A stretch of DNA of 64,000 nt from Cycas panzhihuaensis. Lineage: Eukaryota; Cycadophyta. The notes below the pieces were generated by a model that was not told the DNA's origin, did not search any database, and saw nothing but the letters and a program-made list of their open reading frames with translations. The stretch is from contig CM041465.1 in assembly GCA_023213395.1 (NCBI GenBank), positions 196,051,741 through 196,115,740 on the forward strand, written 5' to 3'. Below are positions 1 through 11,874 of this stretch, piece after piece (position 1 is the stretch's first letter; each line of letters opens with the position of its first letter). The position numbers were made by a program, and so were the translations under genes.

Positions 1-1010
1 CCTCCTTAGCTTGCATCTTACTATAACCTCTATCCTAGCCCTCCTCTTCCATAGCTACCAGCCCTTGTTGCCCTTCCTCATGACCTATGGATCACTCCTT
101 CTCCTCACCTTCCTCTAAGAGAGAATCCTCCTCTTCCCAATTTATCTCCTTCATCTTCTCAACCTGAGGAGCCTCATCTACCTTGGTCCCCTGGGCATCA
201 CCTATGTTTACTTCTGCTCTTAGTTTCTCAATAGCATTGCTCGGGCCCACATTCGCGCCTACCCCATCCTTATTTGGGTCTCCTTCACAGTTCAACAGGA
301 GGTACCCCAGGCACCTACATCTAGAACATTTGAAGTTATCCAGTTCATAAACCAATTTCTGGTCAATCTTCCACCCCTCCATTTCCACACTAACTTCTTC
401 CGGGAGATTTTGTCAAGTCTTACTAGGATATAGAACCTAGTATTTATCAATTGAGTTCTATGATTTGTTGTTGAGTCTGTCACTAATAGTGGCCTTATTA
501 CTCTAGCCACCCCTTTTACTACTTCCAAGTTCCAAAACTACAGGGGTAACCTTGGCATCTAGACCCAGATCAAAGTTTGTTTTACCGTTGGAACTGATAA
601 GTCAAAGTTTGGATGCCACTTTTCTAAGATAATTACCTTTCTACTAAGCATCCAAGCAGATTTTAGAAGTATGGCAATCATATCTTCTTAATTAGCTAAC
701 CTAAAAAGGATCCATCCCTTAGGCATAGCCATAATCTCCACTAGATTCTTCGTTTTCCACTTATTCACTGCCCATTTCCTAGTAGTGTTAAGCCCCAGTC
801 TAGGCCTTGAGAACCTCCTAACCAGGTTGTTTTCCCAACATTTCTTTATCTTCTTGGTTAGATCTTTTGGTACAGGGATTTTTATTCGGTCATCTTGATA
901 AACTGGGTTTATCTCATACTCCTCTATATTTATATTTCTCAAAACATCAAGGTATGTCCTTCTTGGAGGAGAGGACCGAGTTTGGTTTATTTGGATGATT
1001 TCCTCCCTTA
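1..1010 (-). pseudogene. LINE ORF1 fragment (nucleic-acid-binding, DUF4283 type), left edge
   Basis: Decayed first open reading frame of an L1-like plant LINE, read right to left and cut by the window edge. Three overlapping pieces in different frames (about 688-1010, 292-528 and 92-388) match, in order, the ORF1 of the LINE at 3908-10273: the shared start RRTY.DVL, the FS.PRLGL block, the MPKG..LF block, and then a zinc knuckle. ORF1 proteins of this type bind the element RNA in the ribonucleoprotein. The knuckle keeps three cysteines (CX2CX4YX4C), but the histidine has become tyrosine, a change one C-to-T step from CAT. Frameshifts separate the pieces, so no functional protein is possible. 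Only the 5' part of the element lies in the window; ORF2 should lie to the left. Confidence 0.85.
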
Positions 1011-1455
1011 ACATAAACAAATCAAATCAAATAATAACAAGAAGTTGTCAGTTTGGAACTCACTTGACACCCATAGATCTTATTCGATACTTTGAGGATC
1101 CCTTCTTGAAAGCTCCTAGTTACCACTACTGTCTAGGTCTTTCTCTACGAGCTAACTTTTCGAATTTGGCTACCCACCATTATTAGCCACTTAAAACACG
1201 TTGAAGCTACCTCATAATGGCTTGCTGGGGGCACCTTCCATACTGCAACAGCTCGCCACTCTCTTGGATAATACCACCAATAGGAAGATGAGGCCTAGAT
1301 TGAGTGCCAACCTTTGTTCATTTCAAACAGACTACCCTTCTAGCATCGCGTCTTGAGGGGGGGACATCTTATTGACTATCTTTGGGGCCTTACCCCACCT
1401 TGAAATCTCTCTCGTTTGCCCCTAGGATGAAGGATCCATGAGAAACCCTAGCTGC
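1011..1455 (-). other. Probable 5' UTR of the left-edge LINE
   Basis: This stretch lies directly upstream (on the minus strand) of the ORF1 fragment and is richer in G+C than its surroundings. At its far end, read on the minus strand, is a TAGGGTTT motif (around 1442-1452), the same octamer that opens the 5' UTR of the plus-strand LINE. Apart from that motif I do not see clear identity to the other LINE leader. Assignment as 5' UTR rests on position and the shared motif only. Confidence 0.45.
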
Positions 1456-2918
1456 TACCACCATATATGTGCTCCTTATGGTAATCTACTATATGTGTAA
1501 TCATTCTTGATCGAAAGGATTTAATCAACAATTGCTCTATCATTATACTTTTCACATGTAATATAAACTCTTTCTTTGACATGTTGGCCTCATTTTTAAA
1601 AATGTCTAAGAATCTGTAAATAGTGTGTGTATAAAATCTCATTAACAAATATTTATCTTGGTTGTTATATGAGATTAATTTCATTTAATAACACTTCAAT
1701 TATAGATGCATTTAGCTTTAAAGCTAACTCCAACTTGTCTAAAAATAATTTGCTTGGGCTAAAGAGGGAATTTCCTAATTCTACTGATTTATTCTAAATT
1801 AATTCATCTAGTTTTTTAGACTTATCATCAAATAACTTCTAAGCTATATTTACTAAATTTCTTTGTTCATGAAGAATAAAAGAAAAATCCCAAAATTATG
1901 AGGCTATATATGTAAATGTCTTATTGCACTTCTTTGTAACCTTATAAAAAACTCACAGTGCCTATATAGCTTTATGTATCTTTATTAAGATCACATCCTT
2001 GATTCTTGGGCTTTGGTCTTCAACATTCTCAAACTATGTATCTCTATATAATATTAGGATATAGTCCTTCTATTATTATAAGCTTTGAATATGAGCTTGG
2101 AGATTTGAATTTCTTCTTTCCACTACTTAAGATGATCTTTCATGGCAAATACTTTGTCCTATATGAGACTAGCTATGGCCATATGTAAGTTGAGAGCTTT
2201 AATCACTATGTCCTTCGCAATGGGCAGTTCCCATTTAAATATCAATATTTTCTATTTTTCTTTTTCTTTTATTAAAATAAAATTAGCTTCCTTGTGGAAG
2301 GCCAATATCAAGTTCGACTTTAAATTATATCTAATGTCCTACAAATCCTTAATTCATGGATTTAAAGTAAGTTGTTCACCCAACTTGCTACCAAGATGGT
2401 TGATCTCCTAATTAGGTGATTTTGTGGGATGAACATTGGTGCTTGGTAATGAAGAGATGCCAAAAATTAATGCAAGGATAACTTGTTGAATTTCCTCCAA
2501 TGACTCTAAGGGGAATATAAGACTTGATGTGTCAACCTCCACAACTTGAATTTCTAGAATTGTAGGGAGTTGAATTTCAACTTCTTGTTGAAATAACTTA
2601 AGAGAAGAATGTGATAAAGTAGGATGCTAAGGTGATTAGGCTATTAGGAATGAGACTATAACTTTCTCATAACTAACTACCACAATTCTTAAGCAGGCAA
2701 CTAGATTTCAACCATAAGTTCATTTACCTATTGGATGTTTAATGATTACTTTTTGGGGGTTGCTTTGTTGTTATTATTTCCTACTTTTACCTTTACTTTA
2801 TTTCCTTAATATTTAGTTACTAATCTACCTTGAAAGATAACAAACAATACTTACATATCTTTTGGCTCTTTTTCTTGCAACAAATCTTGTAAGACATTAG
2901 GTTATTACTTAGGAGAAA
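1456..2918. other. AT-rich stretch, no gene seen
   Basis: Short open frames here (for example 2006-2188 and 2142-2411 plus, 1448-1684 minus) lack recognisable domains and have the composition of AT-rich noncoding DNA. No LTR ends, target duplications or structured RNA were recognised. Confidence 0.5.

Positions 2919-3599
<681 letters not shown>

Positions 3600-3640
<41 letters not shown>
3600..3640. repeat. (AT)n microsatellite, about 40 bp
   Basis: About 20 pure TA units, 550 bp from the longer tract at 2919-3048. The following 260 bp (3641-3899) are unassigned AT-rich DNA that form the left flank of the plus-strand LINE. Confidence 0.95.
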
Positions 3641-3642
<2 letters not shown>

Positions 3643-3899
3643 AATAGATGGATAAAATAAGTGATGTTTAGATTTCCATACCTATGAATATTGGAAGGAT
3701 TTTTGAGAGTCTTCTAAAGATAATTTAATATTTAAAGGAAAATCTTTTATTAAGTCATAAGATCCCAAAAGAGTGAAAATAACATATGAAGACATATAAA
3801 ATTCTAAGCCTTATAGTAACTCCTACAGTTATTTGGTCCCTACTATGTAAATTATAGTAGGGCAATTATAAACTACCTTTTTCTTTAGAATTTAAAAAT

Positions 3900-3907
3900 G
3901 AATTTGA
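3900..3907. repeat. Candidate 5' target-site duplication of the LINE
   Basis: GAATTTGA at 3900-3907 recurs at 10274-10281, immediately after the poly-A tail of the LINE. Eight low-complexity bases could match by chance, but the position of the right copy, directly behind the A-run, is what target-primed reverse transcription predicts. Confidence 0.4.
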
Positions 3908-3938
3908 ATAAACATATGATCAAGCAACAAGAGCTTTA

Positions 3939-4004
3939 TAGGGTTTGCAGGTTTACCAGGCGGACGGGAGATAGGGTTTGCAGGTTTACCAGGCGAACGT
4001 GAGG
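3939..4004 (+). repeat. Two 33-bp tandem repeats with telo-box in LINE 5' UTR
   Basis: Two near-identical 33-base units start at 3939 and 3972. Each opens with TAGGGTTTGCAGG and continues to a CpG-bearing end; they differ at a few positions in the last third. TAGGGTTT is the reverse complement of the plant telo-box AAACCCTA, a promoter motif of many plant growth and translation genes. The repeats lie near the presumed transcription start, where an internal promoter is expected in a LINE. The promoter role is inference. Confidence 0.75.
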
Positions 4005-4558
4005 CAGCTAGGGATCGGCCCGTTGGAGACGGAAATCGAAAATTATTGGCCATGGACGCCATGGCGTCCCTCGGAGGGTGAAGGCAGAGCTGGTCGGCTG
4101 GCTTCTGCACAAGCCATTAGTCTTATCCTTCTCCTCGCTCAAGCGGAGATAGTGGATAGGTAGCATGCAAGCGTGATTACCTAGGGGGCATACAGATCAC
4201 CAAGCAAAGGTGCCAGAGCTGGATGCCTGCAGGAACATTGGGTTAGAGGAGCTACTGCTCGACCGAGGACGCGAGGCTCTCCGAAACCCGAGTTAGACCT
4301 CCAGAAAGAGGAGCGCCGCCATGATGATGTAGGACTTACGGGCTTGAAGAGGCTTGGGGAGGGACGCGGGTCCCATAGTCACACAAACAGACAATATAAT
4401 AGATCCATCTGTGGAGTTAGAGAATTCTTGGAGAGGGATATAGGGCACACTGCAAGGATCTTGGATAATAACTCCTCGGAAAGCAAGTTTGTAGTTGAAA
4501 TGGTATGCTACTGTTTTCTTGTTTGGAGCTTTCTTCCTTGTTTTGAAATTTAAAAAAA

Positions 4559-5800
4559 ATGGAAATAGATCATTCCCTTCTAAATCAGAACTAGAACCCT
4601 AACCTGGCTTTAAGGAGAACCTACTGGGATGTTTTGAAAATAAATGATGAGGAATCCTTTGACCTAACACCTGTGTTTGAGGACAACAAAGCTAGACTGA
4701 AGATCCCTTTGGCTTTGGTGGAAAAAACTGAAAAATTATGGGAGAATTCCCTGGTGGGCAGATTCTCAGGCCCCAGACTAGGGCTGGAAGCCATTAGGAC
4801 ATGGACAAAGACAAAATGGAAAACTGTGAGTAGTGTTGAGGTAATAGCCATGCCTAAGGGTTGTGTGCTATTTAAATTTGCCTCTTATAAAGACATGTCT
4901 AGCATACTGATCAGGGCTCCATGGATGTTCAGAAGAAAGGCCCTTTCTCTCGAGAAATGGCATAGGGACTTTGATCCCTCGAGTCCTAAAATTAGACAAG
5001 CTCCCATTTGGATCCAACTCCCGGGCCTCCCCCTTCACCACTGGAACCCTGAGGTGTTTAGAGGCATAGCGAAATTGGTGGGCCCTCTATTAGCAGTTGA
5101 CTCCGCGATGAAGAACAGGAGCAGGCTCATAAATGCCAGAATTTGCGCCCTGGCAAGATTAAACAAGCCACTATTGGATGATATTTGGATGGATTTGCCA
5201 GATAAGAGTTGGGTTCAACCGTTGGTCTACGAGTTGGACCATTTCAGATGTTCAACCTGTAGAAATTTGGGGCATCTGCCCCAAAAGTGCCCGGGAGTGC
5301 AGCCCTTTAAAGAGGAGAAAGAAGAAGATCCACCAGAGTCAAATCCCCAAGAAAGAGAGGAGGGTTTAGAATGCCTAGCACCATTGGAGGTCGCTGAGGC
5401 CTCCTCCCCGAACTTGGGTTTTGACCCAAACGAGGAGGACATGCTCTTGGAAGAAGATGATCAAGTGGCCCAGGTCCCTGTGTCTCTAGAGGGTTCAGCT
5501 AGAGTGGCTGGAGTTGGGGATCTGTCCCACTCCGGTGAAGGTTCTCCGGTCCACACTGTCCTGCATGGGCCACTAAGGCAGAAGGAAAAGAAGGATATAA
5601 TGGCTGGGTCAGGGGCAGAACTGCCCTTAGAAGTTGAAGCGAATCAGGGGCTTGACGGTACCGAGGAGCCAGAGGAACTAGGTAGGTCAGCCCTTGATTC
5701 ATTACCGCATCCGCCTCAGAAGAAGATGCCTGACGTGGGAGCCAAGAAGCGGTCAAGACCTCCTTCTAGCCGCAAGGGAGAAAGATTCTTTGCTAGGTAG
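4559..5800 (+). pseudogene. LINE ORF1 (DUF4283 domain plus CCHC zinc knuckle)
   Basis: Nucleic-acid-binding ORF1 of the LINE. I place the start at ATG 4559 because the frame from there runs into the conserved RRTYWDVL segment; it is broken by a TAG at 4592-4594, after which 402 codons are open to the stop at 5798-5800. The first third carries the DUF4283-like region (blocks SGPRLGLEA, MPKGCVLF, APWMFRRKAL). A zinc knuckle CX2CX4HX4C (CSTCRNLGHLPQKC) lies at 5249-5290. The C-terminal 150 residues are acidic, proline-rich and low in complexity, as is usual for this protein. It would coat the element RNA. The single early stop is the only visible lesion, so ORF1 is much better preserved than ORF2. 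Confidence 0.9.
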
Positions 5801-5924
5801 ATCTGGGCACCAAAAAAACTTTAAAGGAAGCTTTCCTCGAAGGACCCATTCTTAGATCCAAGATCTGAAAGTGAGATCCCCCAAAAGGGGATACTGCTAA
5901 GGTTTGGAAACTGAAAAAGAAGCG

Positions 5925-8900
5925 ATGAAAATCATGTCATGGAATATCAGGGGTCTAAATGCCCCCTCGAAGCAAAGAATCATTAAGGATATGAGAATAA
6001 GACATCAATTGGATCTGTTATTTCTGCAAGAAAGTAAGCTATGCAAGGAGAATGGACCAAGGATCAGAAACAAAATTTGGAAGCATGCGGATGGCATAGA
6101 GAGGGACTATGGCCAAGGAGTCGGGGGGTTAATGGTGCTTTGGAACCCATCTATCTGGTCGGGAGAAATCTTTTTGATTGAAGATTCCTTTATTTCGGTT
6201 CGGTTAACGAACAAAAGCAACAACATTACATGGATTGCTACCAATGTCTATGCCCCAACTCTTCAAATAGCCAGAAAGAGGCTTTGGGATAGATTGATAG
6301 AGGTACACAGGGATTGCTGGCTCCCATGGTTGCTGGCGGGTGACTTTAACTCGGCTTTATACCCTGGTGACAAGAGAGGAGGCACCGAGGGTTGGACTAC
6401 TAGTATGGCCAAGTTTGGCGATTTCCTCCAATAGGGGGGGTTGGAAGATGTTAGTCTCAGGGGGGCATCCTTCACCTGGACCAATAAGAGGTTGAGGGGG
6501 CGACCTTATTCAAACTGTCAAAATTGGACAAGGTCTTTGGTTAACTATGATTGGATGAGATGCTTCTCTAACTACACCTTAGAGGCATTGCCGAGGATCA
6601 GCTCTGACCACTTGCCCCTCTTGTTGCAATTTTCAGATTCGGGTAAATTTATTTGGGCCCCCTTCAGGTTTGAATTAATGTGGCTTCGCCATCCAGACCT
6701 TCAGAAAAGAATTGAGGAGTGGTGGGGCATTGACATCAGAGGACACGCTATGTATAGATTTTCAAAGAAGTTGGACTGGGTCAAAAGATAAGTAAAGGCT
6801 TGGAACAAGGAAGTGTTTCAAAACATAAATGAACAAAAGGATAAAACTATCCAGGACTTGAAAAGCATAGAGGATCAAATTGAACGGATGGGCAGATCAG
6901 CGGAGCTTGACAAGGTTGAGAAGGAGCTCACCGAGACTATGGAGGAGATCCTCAACAGAGAGGAGATCCATTGGAGACAAAAATCTAGGGCCCTCTGGTT
7001 GGCCGAAGGTGATAGAAATACTAGATTTTTCCATATGACCACAGTAAAACATAGGGCGAACAACAGAATTAATAGTCTTCAAAAGGATGATGGATCTGCT
7101 GTCAGCTCGGCTGAGGGCATGAAGGAGTTGGCATGCGAATATTTCAAGAACCTTTTTTCTGAACCGCCAGGCGAGGACGAGGATAGGAGGAATGACTTCC
7201 TGAACAATATACCTTGTTTGGTGAACGAAGAGCAGAATGCCCAGCTTACTACCCCATTCACTGAGGATGAGGTCAGGGAGGCTCTCTTCGGTATGAAGAA
7301 AGATAAAGCGCCAGGTCCTGATGGATTCCCCCTGGGGTTCTTTCAAGAATTATGGGACATTATTAAGGGGGATCTCATGGAAGCAATGAAGGAGTTTCAA
7401 GTGAACAGAAAGATTCTGCAGGAGTGGCAGACCACATTCCTAGTCCTTATTCCAAAAAAAGACAGGGCAAAAAGGATGGAGGATTTCCGCCCTATTAGCC
7501 TCTCCAATGTTAAATACAAAATCTTAACTAAGGTCCTGGTGAATAGGGTGAAGAAAATTATGCCAAATATTATTTCCCAGAATCAAGATGGTTTCCTTCG
7601 GGGTAGGCAGATATACGATGGCTATATTGTTGTCCACGAAACAATCCATTCAGTGGCGGAGAGAAAGGAGCCTGTGATGCTTATCAAGATTGACCTCACG
7701 AAGGCTTTTGATAGGGTCTCCTGGGACTGTTTGATAGAATGCCTTGGAGCATTTGGTTTTGGGGAGACTTGGCGGGCATGGATAAAGCTATGCATTGGTA
7801 ACCCGCAATTCTTTGTCATCATAAATGGCTCTTCCTCTAAGTTTTTCCCAGGATTTAGGGGGTTGAGGCAGGGTGACCCTCTCTCTCCCTTCTTGTTTAT
7901 TACGATGGCTGAGCTTCTGGGTAGAACCCTGGAGTCCGTCAGAAGGCAGGGAGCCATAAAAGGTATAAAGCTGACATCTGGAGTGGATACAATGGTCCAT
8001 CATTAATTCGTGGATGATAACATGTTCTTAGGTAAGGCCTCTTTGAGAGAGGCTTCCAAATTTAAAGAGATATTGGGCCACTTTGAGGAGGCCATGAACC
8101 AAAAGATAAACTTGAATAAGAGTAATGTCTTCTTCATAAATACCCCAGGCTATGTTCAAGGCAGGATAAGTAGAATCCTAGAGATGAGCATTAAAGAGCT
8201 CCCCACAATCTACCTTGGACTGCCACTCTTTGTAGGGAGAATGACCAAGGACATGTGGAACCCCCTCATTGATAGGATGCAAAGGAAGTCAAGGGTGGAA
8301 AGGCGCCTGAAGTCCACTGGAAGCTCCATTGAGTCGCTTGACTGTAGAGCATTCCAGTATTTTGGATGTCTATATTCAGAGTTCCGGCGGGCATATCAAA
8401 CATTATTGAATCCATCCAGAAGAGATTCCTTTGGTCAGGGACGAAGAGTAAAGACAGAATACATCTGGTAAGCTGGAATAAAGTCTGCACCCCGAAATGG
8501 GCTAGTGGCCTTAACCTGAGAAGGATTTCTCCATTCAACGCTGCTTTAGGGGCAAAGTTGGGATGGCAGTTATTTAAAGGGGGTGAGAGACTTTGGGAGA
8601 AGATCCTAACCAGAAAATACATTCAAGGGGGTTCTCTTATTCAGAATGATGCTTCGCAGGTCAGATCCACTGTTTGGAGAAGCATTCTTAAAGCATGGAG
8701 AGCTATAAGGAACAACTTGAAATGGAGACTTGGAGATGGCAACTCTATTAGGTTCTGGGAGGATGCATGGTGTTGCGACGATGTACTTAAGGACTACCCA
8801 GACCTGGAACCTATTATGGGGCCCTATGTCAGGCTATATGGCACTCAGGTTAGGGATTATTGGACCGGGAGTGGCAAAAACAGGCGTTGGAAGTCTCTTG

Positions 8901-10116
8901 AGGAAATTCAAGGAGAAAGATTGCAAGAGGGCCTAAACAAGCTAAAAAGGATTCTTCGTAAGAATTATATCCCCAGAATGACTTTGCTGGATATGATTGT
9001 GTGGCCTTTCGGCTGGATTCGGGACTACTGCAGATTAAACAAGGATACCATTTCCTTTGTTTAACCAGAGGGGATCAGAGAAATCCAACCCTTGAAGGTG
9101 TTTGGAGGCTTCCTATTATTCCTAAGATTGTTATATTCTGGTGGACCTGCCTCAGGAATAAAATCCTCACTATAGACAATCTTAAGAAGAGAGGTATTGA
9201 GCTGGCAAACAGATGCATTTTATGTTGCTCAGAGGAGGAATCCATGGACCATATCTTCATTGGGTGTGCTTTTACAAGAGAGGTTTGGAGGATGTTACTT
9301 GAAAAACTAAAGGTTTGCTGGACATTTTCAAAAAAGACCTTTGACTTATGGCTTGCCTGGCTTAGCCCTTTCAGAAGCAGAACTCTAAGCTGTATCTGGA
9401 AGATTGCACTCCCGATATTGGCTTGGAATATATGGAAAGAGAGGAACTGGTGAATTTTTCAGGAAAATCAGATGGACCAGATTGCCATTTTCAACAGAAT
9501 ATGCTCGGACATTAGGGAAAATGTTAGAAATGTGAATGAAAAATGTATTTCCTTGATGGAGAGTAGGATTATAAGTAAATGGGGCATATTTCCTGTATTT
9601 GAGGTAGCTAGGCCCAATTGTTGTAGTTGGCAGCCTCCTGAGGGGCCTTGGAGCAAAGTTAACTTTGATGGGGCTGCTAAAGGGAACCCCGGGGAAGCTG
9701 GTGGAGGGGGTATCTGTAGGGATAGCACTGGTTCCCCTATCTGGGCTTTTGCGGACTACTATGAATGTCAGACAAACCACTACATGGAAATGTAAGCTAT
9801 GTTTAAAGCCCTAGACCTAGCAGTTGAAGGAAATATTCAGCATCTAGTATTAGAGGGGGATTTAGAGGTGGTGATTAAGACATTGAAAGGTAAGGCCCTT
9901 CCAGACTGGAGATTCCAGTCCCTTTTCAATGATGCCAAAGAGATCTTAAAAGGTCTGGCAGAAGTCCGTATAAGGCATACTTTGAGAGAAGGTAACAAAC
10001 CAGCTGACTTTTTGGCTAACTGGGGGGCAAGGCACCGGGAAGGTCAAGTGTGGAAGAGTGACTTCCTTAGGGATCTTATGGTTCTGGTGGAGAAGGATAT
10101 GATCTGTAACAACTAG
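5925..10116 (+). pseudogene. LINE ORF2: APE endonuclease - reverse transcriptase - zf-RVT - RNase H
   Basis: Polyprotein that nicks target DNA and reverse-transcribes the element. ATG 5925 precedes the endonuclease start MSWNIRGLN; LQESK and GDFN (6339-6350) are further endonuclease motifs. Reverse transcriptase blocks follow: KAPGPDGFP, DFRPISL, KAFDRV, GLRQGDPLSP (about 7300-7890) and the catalytic FVDD (8007-8018). A zf-RVT zinc-binding region is at about 9090-9290 and RNase H at 9660-10030, with FDGAAKGN, MEM, EGD and GNKPADFLAN supplying the usual acidic residues. In-frame stops are TAG 6432, TAA 6789, TAA 8004, TGA 9451 and TAA 9793. Frame changes occur between 8280 and 8360 and near 9000-9060. 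Every stop is one C-to-T step from a Gln or Arg codon. Confidence 0.92.
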
Positions 10117-10273
10117 CTGTGGGGCTTGTCCCGGCAGGTAGCTCTCTGGCCCAGACCATGGGGATGTCACGGTCAAATATCTCATGGTAACACAAAATTT
10201 TTCGATGTAATAGGTTGTGGGATCCTGCTCAAGCCCACTATAAATTCATTTTATCTTACCAAAAAAAAAAAAA
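10117..10273 (+). other. LINE 3' UTR and poly-A tail
   Basis: This short 3' UTR ends in 13 adenines (10261-10273). On the reverse strand it resembles the left end of the LINE at 60692-64000: both share GGATCCCA, a tract rich in TTTTACATC or TTACATC, and GGTAA next to the A-run. This shows the two LINEs are one family. Confidence 0.8.
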
Positions 10274-10281
10274 GAATTTGA
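10274..10281. repeat. Candidate 3' target-site duplication of the LINE
   Basis: GAATTTGA directly follows the poly-A tail and repeats the eight bases at 3900-3907. See the 5' copy for caveats. Confidence 0.4.
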
Positions 10282-11356
10282 GCCATTACTTTGCTCATTT
10301 TACTAGAATATGATAATCCTAAAACTTGGCCTAAAAGTAACACCCAAGTTTAAATTTCCATAACTAGTTTCTTTGTGGTAATATAAGCACATTTGACAAG
10401 GTTTTAGATTTCTCAACTATCTAACTTGTTATGGTCTTTATCAAAAACATGTTTTCTTCAATAAAAGATTGAATATTAATATAATTGAATTACTTACTAG
10501 AGATAGGATGAATATTTTGGGTAAATTATATAGAAGTTAGATTGCAAATGATTTGATCATTCCATTCTTTCACTAAATTTAAATTAGGATTGACTCTTCA
10601 TGTATATTGTAGAATGGTTTTCAATGTTATGAGGACTTTTGGTATTATTCTTAATTGAACTAGACCTAAGTCCTAAAAAGAATTTTGATTAGCCTTTTTC
10701 TCTTGTTTGAAAAGTTATTCATAGTTAATCCCCATAGTATTCTTAGTATTTGTGATAGGTGTGTTAAGTGTAATTACTAAAATCTATTCCATCTTCGTAA
10801 GTTATTCAACAAGAATATTTTCCTAAGAAAGAGTGAAACTATAGATTGAATGGAAGAAAAGCTTTATGTAATAAGTTACAATGAACTCTAGGAATATTTG
10901 TCACTTCTTTTGTAAAGTTTGAATGCTTTAGGTTCATAGAAGTATATAGATAAGAAAGCATCATGGGGGTCATGATGATCTTGTTAATCTATGTCTCTCA
11001 CTATAAATGCTAAATAAACATTCACCACCACTTTTTGTGTAACTTGTGCATCTCAAAATTTGAATTTTATAATTTGCTTTTCCCCCTAATATGAGCCCTA
11101 AGTCTTTTGATTTATAAAATACACTTGCTGGATTAATGAGGATGAACATCATGAACCTTGTATTATTTGCTCTAGAAATTTTGTAAGAATATTCCTAGTG
11201 AACTTAATGACCTTTTCTAGATGCCTCATAATTATATCATTGTAATCTTAATATAAGGATCTAACAAGAAGTTTTATAAAGTTTAAATATTCATTAGGGG
11301 TACCCTACTACTTATAAATAGTGGATTTAGTGGGAAACAAATATATCCCCCCTACA
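10282..11356. other. AT-rich stretch, no gene seen
   Basis: No domain-bearing open frame, LTR end or repeat shared with the rest of the window was found between the LINE and block Z1. The minus-strand 60-codon frame near 10970-11152 looks like chance. Confidence 0.45.
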
Positions 11357-11874
11357 AAACATCTTATCACTTCCTCTTTATCCCTTAAGTTAAAAAAAAT
11401 AAAAGAAAAAGAAAAGGTACATTTATAGGAGGTAATAATTAACTTAACAGAACATGATATTCTTACATACTTACCAAGGTTTAATTTATTTAACCTTGGG
11501 AGATATCAAGTTTAAATGTTACAGTCTTTACATGAGTGATGAAGTCCCTGTTATAAACCTTACTTGTTAGAAATTAAAACATCAAACTTCCATAGCCTTT
11601 TCTTATATATTATAGGTTCTTCTTTTAAGAGTTGAGAACTAGAAAAGTGGATTGGTCCAATAAGAAGTAAACCTATTTTAATTTATATATGGTATAAAAT
11701 TCTATCACCTTATGTATGTAGGATTATTTAGAGTTGAACCACCTTCATAGAATATGAAACCCAAAATTTAATTACTTATAATTCTTGAACTATTGGTCCA
11801 AATTTAGAGTTTATAACTTATTAGAAAGACTTGGTAAAGCTCTTTCTAACTATTCTCAATCTTGAATTTATTAT
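11357..11874. repeat. Repeat block Z1 (left flank of giant element D)
   Basis: Related to 57346-58055 in the same orientation. Anchors are TTTATCCCTTAAG (11374 and 57367), CATAGCCTTTTCTTATA, the segment around CTTATGTATGTAGGATTATT, and CATAGAATATGAAACCCA. Z1 is shorter than the right copy because of internal deletions. Its end (TTTATTATT) meets LTR sequence, whereas the right copy runs on into block W2. That break is what suggests insertion of element D at a Z/W junction. Confidence 0.7.

Larger units (their letters stand above)
3908..10273 (+). mobile_element. Full-length non-LTR retrotransposon (plant L1-like LINE with RNase H)
   Basis: A complete but inactivated LINE of about 6.4 kb. Order: 5' UTR (about 3908-4558, higher G+C than the surroundings), ORF1 (4559-5800), a 124-base gap, ORF2 (5925-10116) with endonuclease, reverse transcriptase, zf-RVT-type zinc-binding region and RNase H, a 144-base 3' UTR, and a 13-base A-run at 10261-10273. 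It copies itself by nicking DNA and priming reverse transcription at the nick. It is dead: ORF1 has one in-frame stop, and ORF2 has at least five stops plus frameshifts. The 3' end is clearly related to the minus-strand LINE that ends near 60692. The exact 5' boundary is inferred from the candidate target duplication. Confidence 0.9.

Noticed and set aside
5227-5756. Minus-strand frames of 71 and 85 codons opposite LINE ORF1
   Set aside because: They are shadows of the GC-richer ORF1 coding strand.
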